64,000 nt of DNA from Euglena gracilis (Eukaryota; Euglenida; Euglenophyceae; Euglenales). The notes below the pieces were generated by a model. That model was given only the letters and a program-made list of their open reading frames with translations, ran no database searches and was not told the origin of the DNA. Made by a program: the position numbers and the translations under genes. Where the stretch lies: positions 40,022,654-40,086,653 of the forward strand of contig CP154957.1 in the NCBI GenBank assembly GCA_039621445.1, written 5' to 3'. Of the stretch, positions 24,401-36,800 are shown piece after piece; within the stretch, counting starts at the first letter, position 1; each line of letters begins with the position of its first letter.

Positions 24401-27400
24401 TTATTTTCTCATATTTGGTCTGCTTTCTCTTGTATTCCAGAGTGTCCGACCCCCTCCGCGGGGGGGGGGGGGGGTTGGTGACTGACTGATTTTCCGGAAC
24501 GTGAGTGACTGGTTTTGGAAGGGTGAAACAGACCTCCATTTAGTATGTATCACCAAAAATTTTATTACGTATCACATGTATCACAGCCTAAAAATTAATG
24601 TATCACATATGTATCACCAATTTTTTTTAATGTATCACATATGTATCACCAAACAATTTTTAATGTATCACACATGTATCACCAATTTTTTTAGATGTTT
24701 TTACGTTTTTACATCAAAATGTTTTTTCCCTTTTCTGTTCCGCATTTCATCCTTGTTTCCTTGCCTCTCTGCAGACAAATGGAACATTTTTCTTGTGATT
24801 ATGCTGTGGAGACATACCATTGCTTAACACCTATCCCACCCCACCCCCGGGGGGTGACTGACTGATTTTTTCAGAGTGACAAGACCCCCCTCCCCCCGGG
24901 GATGGGGTAGGCCCAAAAAATGAAAAAGTGGCTGGCCTGGCGCCGAAGGCGCCGGAATTTTTTTTGTATTTTTGAGACTTTTTGGCAATATTGCCTTGCC
25001 AACATAAGCGCATTCAAGAGTGGATGATCGCCCCCCCCGGGGGGGGGGGTAAAGTGACTGACTGGTTTTTTTGGGAAAAAGTGACTGACTGGTTGGATGG
25101 CAGAGATTGGTTGCGTTTTGAAGCATCCTGTGGCATGTGGTGCCATCAATTTCGTCAGAATTCAAAAGTGATCCGGAAGTGATGGGGATGGGTCAAAAAA
25201 GGAATTCTCTTGCAATGCCAACAAAAGTGTACAATTTCCGTAACATCATATCCCATAGTGAGGGAAAGTATCATCTTGCTGCTAAGGCCATGTTGAATCG
25301 ACCACAAACAGGTCTGAGCCAATCCCTTATTCAGCTTCCGTCCGCTTTGGTACCACAAGCAAAGATGTTGTTTAAAATTGTTTTGTGGATGGTGAAGCGT
25401 GGAATCGCCTACCGAAAGCTTTGTTCATTGTTAGACTTGCAGCATTTGAATGGGGCGGTGTGAATGGGGATTTGTGTCATGCGTCCAGCTACACACCTGT
25501 GGCCGTGAAGAAGCAGCCATGGAACCTGAGTTTCTCAAGCCCGGGTGAGCGACATCTTATGTTTGTCTGTAAATTTTTCATCTTACAAATTTGTGCTTCA
25601 CAACTTTTATTTTATGTTTCACCAAGGAAAATTTGTGTATGTTCAAATACCGGTAATGCCTGTCTTCCGAACAAGGGCGGGGGGGGTCGTGGACATAGAG
25701 GTCTGACAAAAAGCTGTCCTCCGACTGGGGGGGTCGATCGGACAAGCGATCCTCTCAGTCCCAAAAAAAAAAATCTGAAGACTGGCCAAACAAAAAGGTG
25801 TCCTCCGATCACATATGTATCACCAAAAGTTTTTTAATGTATCACATATGTATCACCAAAAAAAAAAACTATTATGTCACAGATACGTTGTGATGTGCAC
25901 TAATTGGCGGTCTGGGGTGGAAGTGACCCCCCCCCGGCGGTCGGTAAAAAATTGTATGGCCACACCGACGGCGCAGCGGCCGCAGTGAGGGAGGTGTGTC
26001 GGTGGATCCCAGGCACCGTGGCCAGGGTCTCCCGGTCTCTGGGGGATGGTGGAGGGATGGGGTGCCCATGCACCTTTTGTTGCCTTTCCTTGCACAACAC
26101 CTGGATGACCCTTGGAGGAGGCTTTGAAACTTGGTGGCTGAGTTGGGGCCGCTGGCCCCCCCCCCCCCCCCGGGAGTTTTGCCCGGCCGAAGGCCAGGCC
26201 GGCCGGAACAATTCTCAACGGTTTTTTAGCTGATTTTGGGTGGGTTGATCCCCCTGTGGGTCGTGCGTGGGTGGGTTTTCAAAACGTTGGTGGGAGGGTT
26301 TGGGCCCGGGGAAAAGTGGCTTATGTATTGCTCACCTTCCGGGGGGTCATGAGCTAATGACAGATCAGATGACAGAATCCCGGGGGGGGGGCGTATGTAA
26401 ATAAACTGGCTTTTTCACGTCTTTTCTTTTTTTTTGCCTTTTTTTTTATAAAAAGTCCCGCCAATGTTCGGATTTTTGGCATTTTTGCAACGTTGTTGAG
26501 TGAAGGATCCGCGGGAGAGGGCCCCCCCCCTGGCCGGACGTCCCTGCCTGGGTTGGCGTACCATGACGACCGGGAGGCGGAGATGCGGGAGGCGGTGCTG
26601 CACGCGGTCCACCTGCTGCTGCCCGCCCCCGGCCGTAAGGCGAAGGAGGACGAGGCGGCGGCCGCGGCGGGCGACCCGCTGCTGTATGCCCAGGCCCTGG
26701 CCACGGCAGCACCGGGCGGGACGGTCCCGACGATGCCAGTCGTGGAAAAGCTCCGTCCCCTCGATGTCAAAGACTGGTAGGAGGAAGCTTGCCTAGAATT
26801 CTTCTTTCTCTCTCTTTCCTGCCTTTCTCTCCAACATCTTGTTCCTCTGCTTCATGCGTATCACACACTCATTTACTCACTCACCCACCCACCCACCCAC
26901 TCAGTCACTCGCGTGAACTGCACACACGCATCCACAAGGGCGCGTGAACTGCACACACGCATCCACAGGGGCGCGCACACACACACCAATTTGTGGCTTC
27001 GGCGAGTCCCCCATGCTTCCATGGTGCCGGTGGACGTGTTCCGCTGCCTCGGCATCACGCGGCCGGTGCGCTTCAACTACCTCCAGCAGGTGCTGCTCGC
27101 CAAGGCGGTCAGGGTTGGGCGACGTCGGCCTGGCTGGCCCATTGTGCCCCACCCTGCGGGCATACCTGCGGAGGCTGGCGGCAGATTTCGTCTCGCGCGG
27201 GCCCCGGTTTAAGGAAGACAGAAAGGCAGACCTGGTCGGGTTGGAGAGGTGTGAATGAAGGAAATAGTATTTGTTTCATTTCATTAAAAGTACCCCCCCC
27301 CCTATGTCCAACGACCCCCCTATGTCCAACGACCACCCCCCCGGTCAGAGGACACCTTTTCGGAGGTTTGATTTTTTTTTTTGCAGGTGTGTGAAATCCA

Positions 27401-27858
27401 GAGGTTTGCCAGCCCTGAAAGGCTTTTCTTCCGCCCTTCTCCTCTACCCTGCAGCCCATGTCAGTTTTGGGTGCTATTTAAGTAAATATTTGTTGACAGG
27501 GCTGGAAATGGAGGCGCAAAGCGCCAAAAGGAAAATTTTGACCTGTTTGGGGGTTTCGGCAAACCTTTTTTCCCCGACCTTGTGTCCAACGACCCCCCCC
27601 CCCCGGTCAGAGGGCACCTTTTTGGTCACTACCCTATGTCCAACGACCGCCCCCCCCCCCCAGCCAGAGGACAGAGGTTACTGGTCATTGGACATAGGGG
27701 GGGGGAGGGTACCTGAAGTGGCGCAGAAAATATCCAGCGGAACACTATGCAGCGTCGACATTTTTCTTATGACAGCAGCAGCGCTTCTTATTCCCTTCTT
27801 TTTGGAAGTGCCCCGTGCAAATGTGCACATGCCGACTCACACAATTTCACAACCTCAA

Positions 27859-27889
<31 letters not shown>

Positions 27890-30800
27890 TGCGCACTTTC
27901 ACAATGTGCGCAAAGAAGCGCGTGCCTCACCTTTAAATAATGCCCACGCCTCACAAAATGTTCCTACCGGCTGTGAAACCTTTTTTTGGTGTGTCAACTA
28001 CGTGCCCTCCCCCCTCATCAAGGGCTGGCAGAGCTCCGCGGCCTGACCGCACACCGAGCGGCACAAAAGGGCGGCGACGGCGCGGAGCCAGCGTCCCGGT
28101 CCGCGGACCACGAGTTCTGCCTGGCCCAGCTGGCGGACCGCACCGGCAGCCAGCGCTCCGAGTGGCAGGCGCTGGCGGCGCTGAAGGACGAGAAGATCTT
28201 CCGCGCGCTGGGCAGGCCCCACCCCTCCCCGGCCGGGCCCAGCCCGCGGAGAGCCCTCCGTGGACGTTGGCCGCCCGGATGGTGGGCTCCGGCCCAACCA
28301 AGCGGAATGACCGTAGGATGGCGGCACTGAGATGGGGCCTGGGGTCGGCGCGGCTGGTGGACGACGCCAACCCGTGCCCGATGGCGGAGGCGCTGACGCT
28401 GCGGGACCAAATCGTGGCGAAGGTGCGCGCCGCGGCGAAGGTCGACACCCTGGTGCAGTTTGTGCAGAACGTGGCGGGGCGACTGCTGCTGGTCTTCCCC
28501 GTCGCCCCGGAGCATGTGGCGTGTCTTGTTGGACTGGCCCGGGCTGAGAGGCCCGCTTGATGTGCAGCCATATGGCTGGGGTTGCGGAGCGGGCGATTCA
28601 CTAGGGTTGGGCAGTTTGCTGGAAGGGCTCTTCTGGTCTGAGGTTGTCAGCGAGCACACATGAGTCGCCAGAGGCGCAACAGTCTCTGCCGCGAGCGTCC
28701 ATGTTCGTGTGCACGTGCGCATGCATATGCATTTGTGTGTGCGTGTGCATGCAATTGTGCGTGTGCACGCATTTGTGCGGTGTGTGTGCATGCATTTGTG
28801 CGTGTGTGCATCCATTTGTGCGGTGTGCATCCATTGTGCGGTGTGCATTCATTTGTGCGGTGTGTGCATGCATTTGTGCGTGTGTGTGCATCCATTTGTG
28901 CGGTGTGTGCATCCATTTGTGCGGTGTGTGCATGCATTTGTGCGGTGTGTGCATGCATTTGTGCGGTGTGTGCATGCATTTGTGCGTGCATGCGTGCTTG
29001 GGTGGGTTGGTAGGCGGGCGAATCAGCTGCCCTGGGCAGGCCCCTCCTCCCGACGCCAAGAAGGACCCCGCCACCCGCGCCGCGGTGCTCGGCACGCTTG
29101 CCACTGTGGCGGAGGCCCAGCCCGCGCTGTTCGCGGCGTGCGCAACGGACTTCGTCGCCGTCGTTTCGGGAGAGACGGACCCCGTCGCACTGCAATTCGG
29201 GCTGCGGGCCCTCGCCTTTGCGGCGGCCCACCTGTCCCAGGACGCGGCCGCCCAGCAGCGGCTGTGGAAGCGGCTGCGGGCGTGGGGCCTGGAGGGGGAG
29301 CCCGCGGTGCGCAAGTTGGCCCTGCGGTGTGCCCGGGCTGTTGCGGCTGTCGTCGCTCTGGCCGGCCGCTGGCTTTGCCACTTTGACTCTCAGGTGTATG
29401 TGTGTGTGTGAATCCTATCAAAAACAAAGTGTTCTGTGTTCTGTCTCCGCATTCGCTGTGCCGTCATACATACTTTTTTCCAACTGCTGACCTTGTTGCC
29501 CTGTGATCCTGGGGCGACAGGGGTTGACGATGTGGGCAGATGCCCCGCAGCGGCCCGGCGCGGTGCGAGGCACGCAAGCGGACCCCACTGCGGCGTGGCA
29601 GGACCTCACCCGGGCCCTGCCGGACCAGCTGGTGGTCGGGCAGCGGGGCACCCCGACGCTGCTCGGGGCGCTGAAGGCGGTGGAGACGTTGCTGTTGTTG
29701 TGCCCCGACCAGCTTCCCAGGGGGGAACCGCGACACACACCCGTGTCATCAACGGAGACCGCTACCGGCAAAAATTGTGGCCCCAACTGTGGCATCAATC
29801 CAGTGTGTTGCATGAATCAAGGCTGGGCAATTTTTTGCGGAATCGGTGACATATATTTTCCCTCACGGAATGTTGCATCAAAAAAGGCGGAACTGCTTTT
29901 TGCAGAAAGCGGTCCAGAGTTGTGCCTGAAGTGGTCCTAATTTGCAACTAATGGCTTGGGTTCAAGCCCTCAGCAGTCCATCCAATTTTTTGTCAACAAC
30001 TACCCCCCCCCTCCAGAAAACTGTCACGCCAAGGACCAAGGGTAACCAGGGATCATGTCTAAGGACCAACTGGACAACCTGTCCGGTGGCAATACACATC
30101 CCACAGGGCGCTTGTGGCACATGGTGCTGAATCGTATGGCTCTCAGGCGGACCGAAATGCTCCCCCCGGTGGTCCCCCCTGCCAGTGCCTGCGACGCTCC
30201 GCAGCCGGGCCCTGAAGTTTGTCGAGACGGACGTGCTGAAGTACTACACAGACACGCGGGATGCCGGGGCGAGTTGGGCCGACCCGCCCTATGAGTGCGC
30301 CGCCTGGGATCAGGGAACAGCGGCGTCCGTGGCACTGTACTCATGGGTGGAGCACATTAGTGATCGTGGGCAGCGTTTTGGGACGATGCCGGAGGCGCTG
30401 CATCCAACACTCAGGGGGGAAGCTCCACAACTTTGCAGTCGACATCATTGGGGTTGGGGCCGCTCTCCGTCTCAGTACATTCCTAGCCTGGGATAGGGCT
30501 AGGTCGCTGTGAAAGTTGGGGTCATTGGAGGTGGAGCAGACTATTACCACCGCGGGCCTATTGGTAACGCCAGCTGTAGCGGCCGCAGCGTCATGTCCCA
30601 CATACAATGACCAAAGCACGTTCCCTGTTTGCATATTTGGAGCTTTTTGGAGAGTATTTTTTTTCGCATGTTTGTGTTTAGCAGGTGATGTCCACGTGGA
30701 AGGGTGGGGGGTTTGGGGAGGGGTGGGGGCAAGGGGGGGAATGAGGGGTGTGGGAGGTCTGGGGGGCCAGAGGGGTGTGGAGAATGAAAGGGATGTGTGT

Positions 30801-33800
30801 GCAGAGGGCAATGATGTTAATGAAAGGGATAGCTGTGCGCAACATGTGTACAAAAGGGGATGGTAGCAAAAGTGTTCTATATTGTACAAATCAACTCTAG
30901 CCATATATTGTGTATTTGTGTATTGTATTATTAGCTATGTACTACATATATTATATATTATATATATATATACATATATATATATTAAATACAAATCACC
31001 GTAGCCCCCATACGCGGCTGGCCGCGGCGCCACCTCCCACGGTTACCCTGGGATGGACTCACCTGCCTCACTGCAAGTTGCTCCCTGGGCGAGGCCTGGG
31101 GCTAAAGGTCATTGTGGCACACCTGCAGAGCACTACTGACATCCGCGGTTTGACTTGGCGTGGGTTGCGGTGATCGAGGGCAGGGTTTTTTTTTAAGCTG
31201 GAGGTGGCCCTACAGAAGGAGGGGGCCCAACCAGCCAGCACCTTCTTTTCCAGCCAGCAGCCCCCCCCCCCCCCCGGAACTGAAATAAAGTTTGAAATCA
31301 TTTTCCTTGCCATTTTTTTTGTTTCCCGTCATTTTTTTGTCCGGACTGCACCACCAGTGCGGTGGCCAGCTGGATCGACCCCCCCTCAGACCCCCACCTG
31401 TGGAGGAAAGAGGTCCAGGCAGCACCTTTTTCCCAGCCTGCGTGACACCCCCCAGGGATTCCTTTTGAAAACCCCTGGTTGGGGGTATTTTTTCAATCCT
31501 CGCAGGAAACCCCAAACGGCAAAGCCAGCAGCAGCAGCAGCAACAACAACCACACAGCCAAGTCCCTTCGCGGCCCCGAGAAGGTTATCGCCCAGTACGT
31601 CAAGCTGCTCTTCACCCTGCTGAAGCAGCAGACCCAGCACACGGTGGCCTCCTTGACTCAGGCCAGCCGCGGGCCGCCCCCTCTCACAGATGGTACACTC
31701 CGGATTTTTTGTGCATTACGGACATTTGGCTGCCTCGCGGCCAACCAAAGTTTTCGGCCGATTTCTTTCTCGTGCTTGCCGGGGTATTTGCGAACAACTC
31801 CGGTGCCAGCCACCATCCACCCAGCCCGGAGAGTCCTTCCAGTGGGACACACCTGTTCTCCAAACACCCGGCACCCCGATCGCTTTGGGGTGCCCCCGGC
31901 TGCGGGCGGCCCACAAGATCACCGCCGTCTTCAAGGCCGTCCTGAAGCTCCTCCGCACCGCCGCCTGCCGCCGCGCCATCCGCCCAGGGCCGCCCGGCCG
32001 GCCCCCCGGCAGCGCCGCCGGCCGGGCCCGGGTCGCCCTGCCAGGCAGCCCACCCACCTGTGCCTGCTGATGGTGGCCAACCTCCTGGAGAGCAACGAGA
32101 GCGCGCGGGAGACGGCCGGGCCCTGGCTTGGCCCACCCTCCCCAACAATGGCACGGGGGTGGCCCCCCCCCCCCCCCGGTGGATGTGGGACGCGGGAGTG
32201 ATTTTGGTTTGGCCGAGAAGCCGTTTTGCATTGGGGGGTGCTTGCAATGGCCGGTCCCTCCCTTGATTGTCGGCCAGGATTGGCCCTGCCTCCCCCACCC
32301 CGACGTGGGGGCAGGGGCTTGTGCCTGATGTGCCGGGCGGTGTTCCAGGCACTGATCGGCGACCGGCTGCCGCTGAAGTATTTCTGGCTGTTGGCCAGGC
32401 GGGGAACCCTCATTTGCCAACAAGGTGGGTCGTGTTAGATGGCTAAGCATTTTTGGAGGGGTCCGAGCAGGGTGGTTACGATTGAAGGAGGATCGAGGTT
32501 TGAAACAGGGGGTGGCAAACTTTTCCCCTGCTTTTTTTGATTGTGACAAGTTTGTGTTTTTTTTTTGCATTTCTTCACCTGGCGATTTTTCGATTTGTAC
32601 TAAATCCTTTGGAATTAGATCCAATTTTCCCCGAGACCAGATATTTGTCGATGTTTTGTGTTTTTTTTTGCATTTTTGGCCAACTAGGTGCATATTTTTA
32701 TGAAAAATGTAATTTTATTTAAATTTTTCAAGAAAGTCCTTTTCAGCAAAAGTGTGCATCCCGGGGTTCCTGAAGGATTTTACATATTCAGCTTGTGCAA
32801 TTTTGCACTTATTTGTGTTTATTTACTTTTTTTGTGTTGTTTGTTTTGTGTCCCCCCTCCTGGGTCTGAAACAAGACCCGGCTAAGGAAGACCGCAAGAA
32901 AGCAACGCCAACCCGTGAATCACTGACCTCGATTTTGAGGGTTGTCCAGCAGGGTTAGCTTCCGACAGGTCATTCCAGGCACGGCGTCTTCCTTTTGGAA
33001 GGCAAGGGACCTTGGTGGGCGGGCTCCCTCCCTCCCCGCCTGCCGCCGCTCATCAACGTCCTGGACGCGGAGAAGCGCAACGCCGCCACCGCCCGGGAGT
33101 ACGTCCACCGCGCAGTGCAGCACTACCGTGGCCAGCAGCGGCTGCGGGAGCGGGCCGGGCAGCGGGTGACGCTGTCGGACCGGGAGGCGCCGCTGGTGTG
33201 CCCGGAGTACATCCTACCGGACCTGCTGTACCACCTGCCGGGGGAGGGGGCGGGGTCGGGGTTGGGACAGGGGGCTGCCGCGGCCGGGCAATTCTGGATG
33301 AGTTCTCGATGACATTGCCGATTTCCAGGTTTTCCCGAGCGCTGTCTTCGAAGGCAGTGTATGCCTGAGGCCAATGCATCAATTTTGTTGTCGCAGCCAG
33401 ATAGACGGTGGTGCTTGGTAACTTGGTTGGCTGCCAGTTCCCCCTTCCCGGCTCACTACCCCAACTTCGACGACCACCACCCGCAGTACGAGCCGATGCA
33501 GACGTGCTTCTACACTTTCTTCGAGGCCGTCACCAAAGCACAGGGGGTGGCCAGCCCCTTGCCTAATCCCGTTGCCTTCCAGAAACAGACTGGCTAGCCT
33601 CCTCGGAGCCTGGTGAGAGGTGGTGGCAGGGTTACAGTTGGAGGATGCTCCGTCGGAGGATGCTTGTGAACGTCTTGGAGCATTATTCAAGGAAGCTCGA
33701 GGATGAGCATCCTCCTGCATGGGGCAGTTATAAAAAAAAATAACAAACTTCCTTTGTGTGCAACTCCCTTTTGTTGTGCAAGTTCTTTCGCACACAACTG

Positions 33801-36800
33801 TCCTTAAAATATCACAATTCCTGATGTGACATGTGCCGCGTGTGTTGCAACGTCGCGAATCTTGTTTTTGTGAAACCTGCAAGTATGAACCTAGGCGGAT
33901 GCTCGCGAGCATCCAAATGACTAAAATTGCGACAAACACCAAAAAAAAATGGCCGAAAGTGGGTGAATGTGGCCGAAAAAAAAAATGGTTAAAATGTCCT
34001 ACCTCCCCCCACCCTTGTCCAACGACCGGCCTTGTCCAACGACCCCCCCCCCGGTCAGTAGCGATCCCTTTCCAGGTGATCTTTTTTTCCAGACGTTCGC
34101 GTTCTTACATCCAGCCTTTCTTACAGCTTTCATGGCGGATTTTGTACCGAGTTAGCCAGAACATACGGGAACCTATGTGTTGGTGTCTTGTTGATTGCCA
34201 CGCGTTTGTTCCCCTTTTCTTCATGAATCTGAAAGTTGTGGCTATGCCAGGCAAAGGAAATTTTTTTCTTCACCTTGGGGCAAAGCAGGAGAAAAAATTT
34301 TGACCTTGGCCTTGTCTAACGACCACCCCCCGTTCAGTAGCGATATTTTGCGGTCGTTGGACAAGGGGGGGGGAGGTAAAAAAAAAATGGCCAGAAGTGG
34401 TCAAAAATGGCAAAAAAAAATGTCGAATGGCCAAAAACTCAAACAAAAATAAAAATGGCCATATACCCCCCCATCTGTGGCCAATTTTTTGCCGACCTGG
34501 GGTGCTCCCCCACCTTTGTCCAACGACCCCCCCCCCTGGTCGGAGACGAACACTGGCTGTTTTGGTCACCATAGGAGGAGGAACGTTCGAGCTTGAGCCT
34601 GCTTAATTCTTTTTAAGCCCCCCCCCCTCAGGCAGGGGGAAGAGGGCCCCAACAATCTCCCCAAACGACCTGGAACGACATTCGAGGTGGTTTACTAGCC
34701 TCTTCGAGCGAGCTCGAACGAAGTTTGAGGAGCTTTTCGAGCCTCCTCGAATGTCGTTTGAGCACATTCAAGTAGGATCCAGAGCCTCCTCCTACATACA
34801 TGCATGGGGGGTGTTTTTGGGACCATCTGGAAAAAGTTGCTACAAAAAGCACTTGCACAACAAAGCTAATATGTAACGCAGGGGATATTTTTTATTTTGG
34901 GGCCTGCCGAACTGTTGCATACAAAAGGGCATTGACAACTAAGGGGTTTGCAATAAGTTGCAAATTGTTTTTTTTAATTGCAGTTTCATGGTAGTTTGAG
35001 GAAGCTCCCTCGAGCCAACTCGAACCACCTGGAATGACATCCGAGGAAACCTCGAACGACATCCAAGGAGGCTTTCCAGAGGCCTTTTAGAGTTGCCAAA
35101 CAGGTGCAATTTTTCGCCGTGCACAAAGCCAGGGCCGTGAAGGAGAGCTATGCCGAGTGCCAAGCACCCGGCTGCCTTTCGCCATCCCCTGCCGCGGACG
35201 CGGACAACGTCAGCTTCCTGTACAAGCTGCTGCAAACGATGCGGCGGTGCAACGACGGCTGGCAGCCCGCCAGCAAGAACACGCGCATCCTGTGCGACAT
35301 CGCGTTCGACATCGTGCACAACGAGTACGGGAAGGCCCGCCCCGGGCTAGCCCCCCCCCCCCCCGCTCGCTGGCTGCCCCGGGAGGGGTGAGTGCCCCCC
35401 CCCTCCCCTCCGCTGCTGCAACGGCCCGGCGCGGCCCCCGGTCGTGACCTCCTCCGGCAAGCCGTTCCCCGGCACCGTCAACCTGCCGCGCAGCCTCTTC
35501 CAGCCGGTGGAAGCCAGGCCTCCGCTTCCGTTCCGCTCGACCCCGGTCCGGCCAACGGGCCATCTCACACCCCCAGCATCCCCTTGTCCCCCCGGCACCG
35601 GTTCGGCGAAGCCGGGCGGTGCGAACGCCTGCCGGGGGCCCCCGAGGACGAGGCGGTGTCGTACAAGCCGTCCATGTTCCGGCTGCTGGGCAAGGCCCGG
35701 GCCCTGAGGGCTGCCCCGGCCCCTGAGGCCGCCGCCTCCCCCGCAAAGGAGGCCCCCGCCCCGAAGAAGAAGGGGCGGGCCGAAGCCCAGAGGGCCGTCC
35801 CCCCGGCCCGACGGCGGTGGCCACCAACATGAACCCGTGGCGGCCAAACACATGGGGGGGGGGGAGGGCTTCGGGAGCAGTGTGGCGGTCCGCAAAGGAC
35901 CGGATTTTCTTTTTAAAACGAACCACCGCACCCTCCCTTTGGGCAAAGGTTCGGTCCAGGCTTCGAAATCCCAAAAGGCAAACAAACATGACATTTGCCC
36001 CTGTTTTGATGGGTGGTGGGTGGCTGGACCTCAACCCGCCCAAGTGTCGACCTCTTTTAAGTGGGATTCGGTTTAAGTAGGGGGGAGTTCAATTTTTGGC
36101 ACGCAGGGCTTATTTTTTTCTCCAAGATTGACCCCAGCAGTGGGTCTCCTGAACGTGGTTTGTCGTGGGGTGGTCTGTGGACCCCCGGGTGCTTAAGAAC
36201 GCCCCGGTTTCAAATCCCCCACCTTTCGGCGGGGGATTTTGCTTGAATGTTCTGGGACTGGATTTTCCTTGCTGAAGGAGCGCCTTGTTCTGTGGGTTTC
36301 TTTGTTCCCGAACAAGGGTTGGAAGGTTCGGGAAGTGGTGCCATAGGGCTGCCTCTGGTTTGATCCTTCGTTGGCCCCTTGATCCGCCAAACAGCGCAGA
36401 CAAAGATTAGCGAAAAAATACGGAAAAAGTAATACGGAAAATAATTATGGGATATTTTGATTTTCAAAAAAAATATGGCACTATGGGACAATTCCTCATT
36501 GCAGTGAAAATGGTGGTAACCCCCCTCCTAATAGAAGCACGGGGCTTCAAATAAAAGCACACCCCCACCGCCAAAGCCGGCGGCCCGCTACAAGTGCACC
36601 CCCCCATTTGTATGGGATTTCTAAAGGAAATCAACGAAAACCGCGCAGCTAGGGTCCACATTGAAACACACCCCCCACCGCCGCAGGCGGCGGTCCGCTA
36701 TAAGCGCACCCGTGCTTGTATTGGGGGGGGGTCCTGTATTGGAAGAATTTGGCCTTGTAGACCAAGACGCTGTGGGAAGAAAAGAAACCCACCGCATCCT

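Noticed and set aside
28601-29381. Long minus-strand frames rich in His, Met and Cys
   Set aside because: They are produced by the 28706-28990 minisatellite and the antisense of PDS5 exons.
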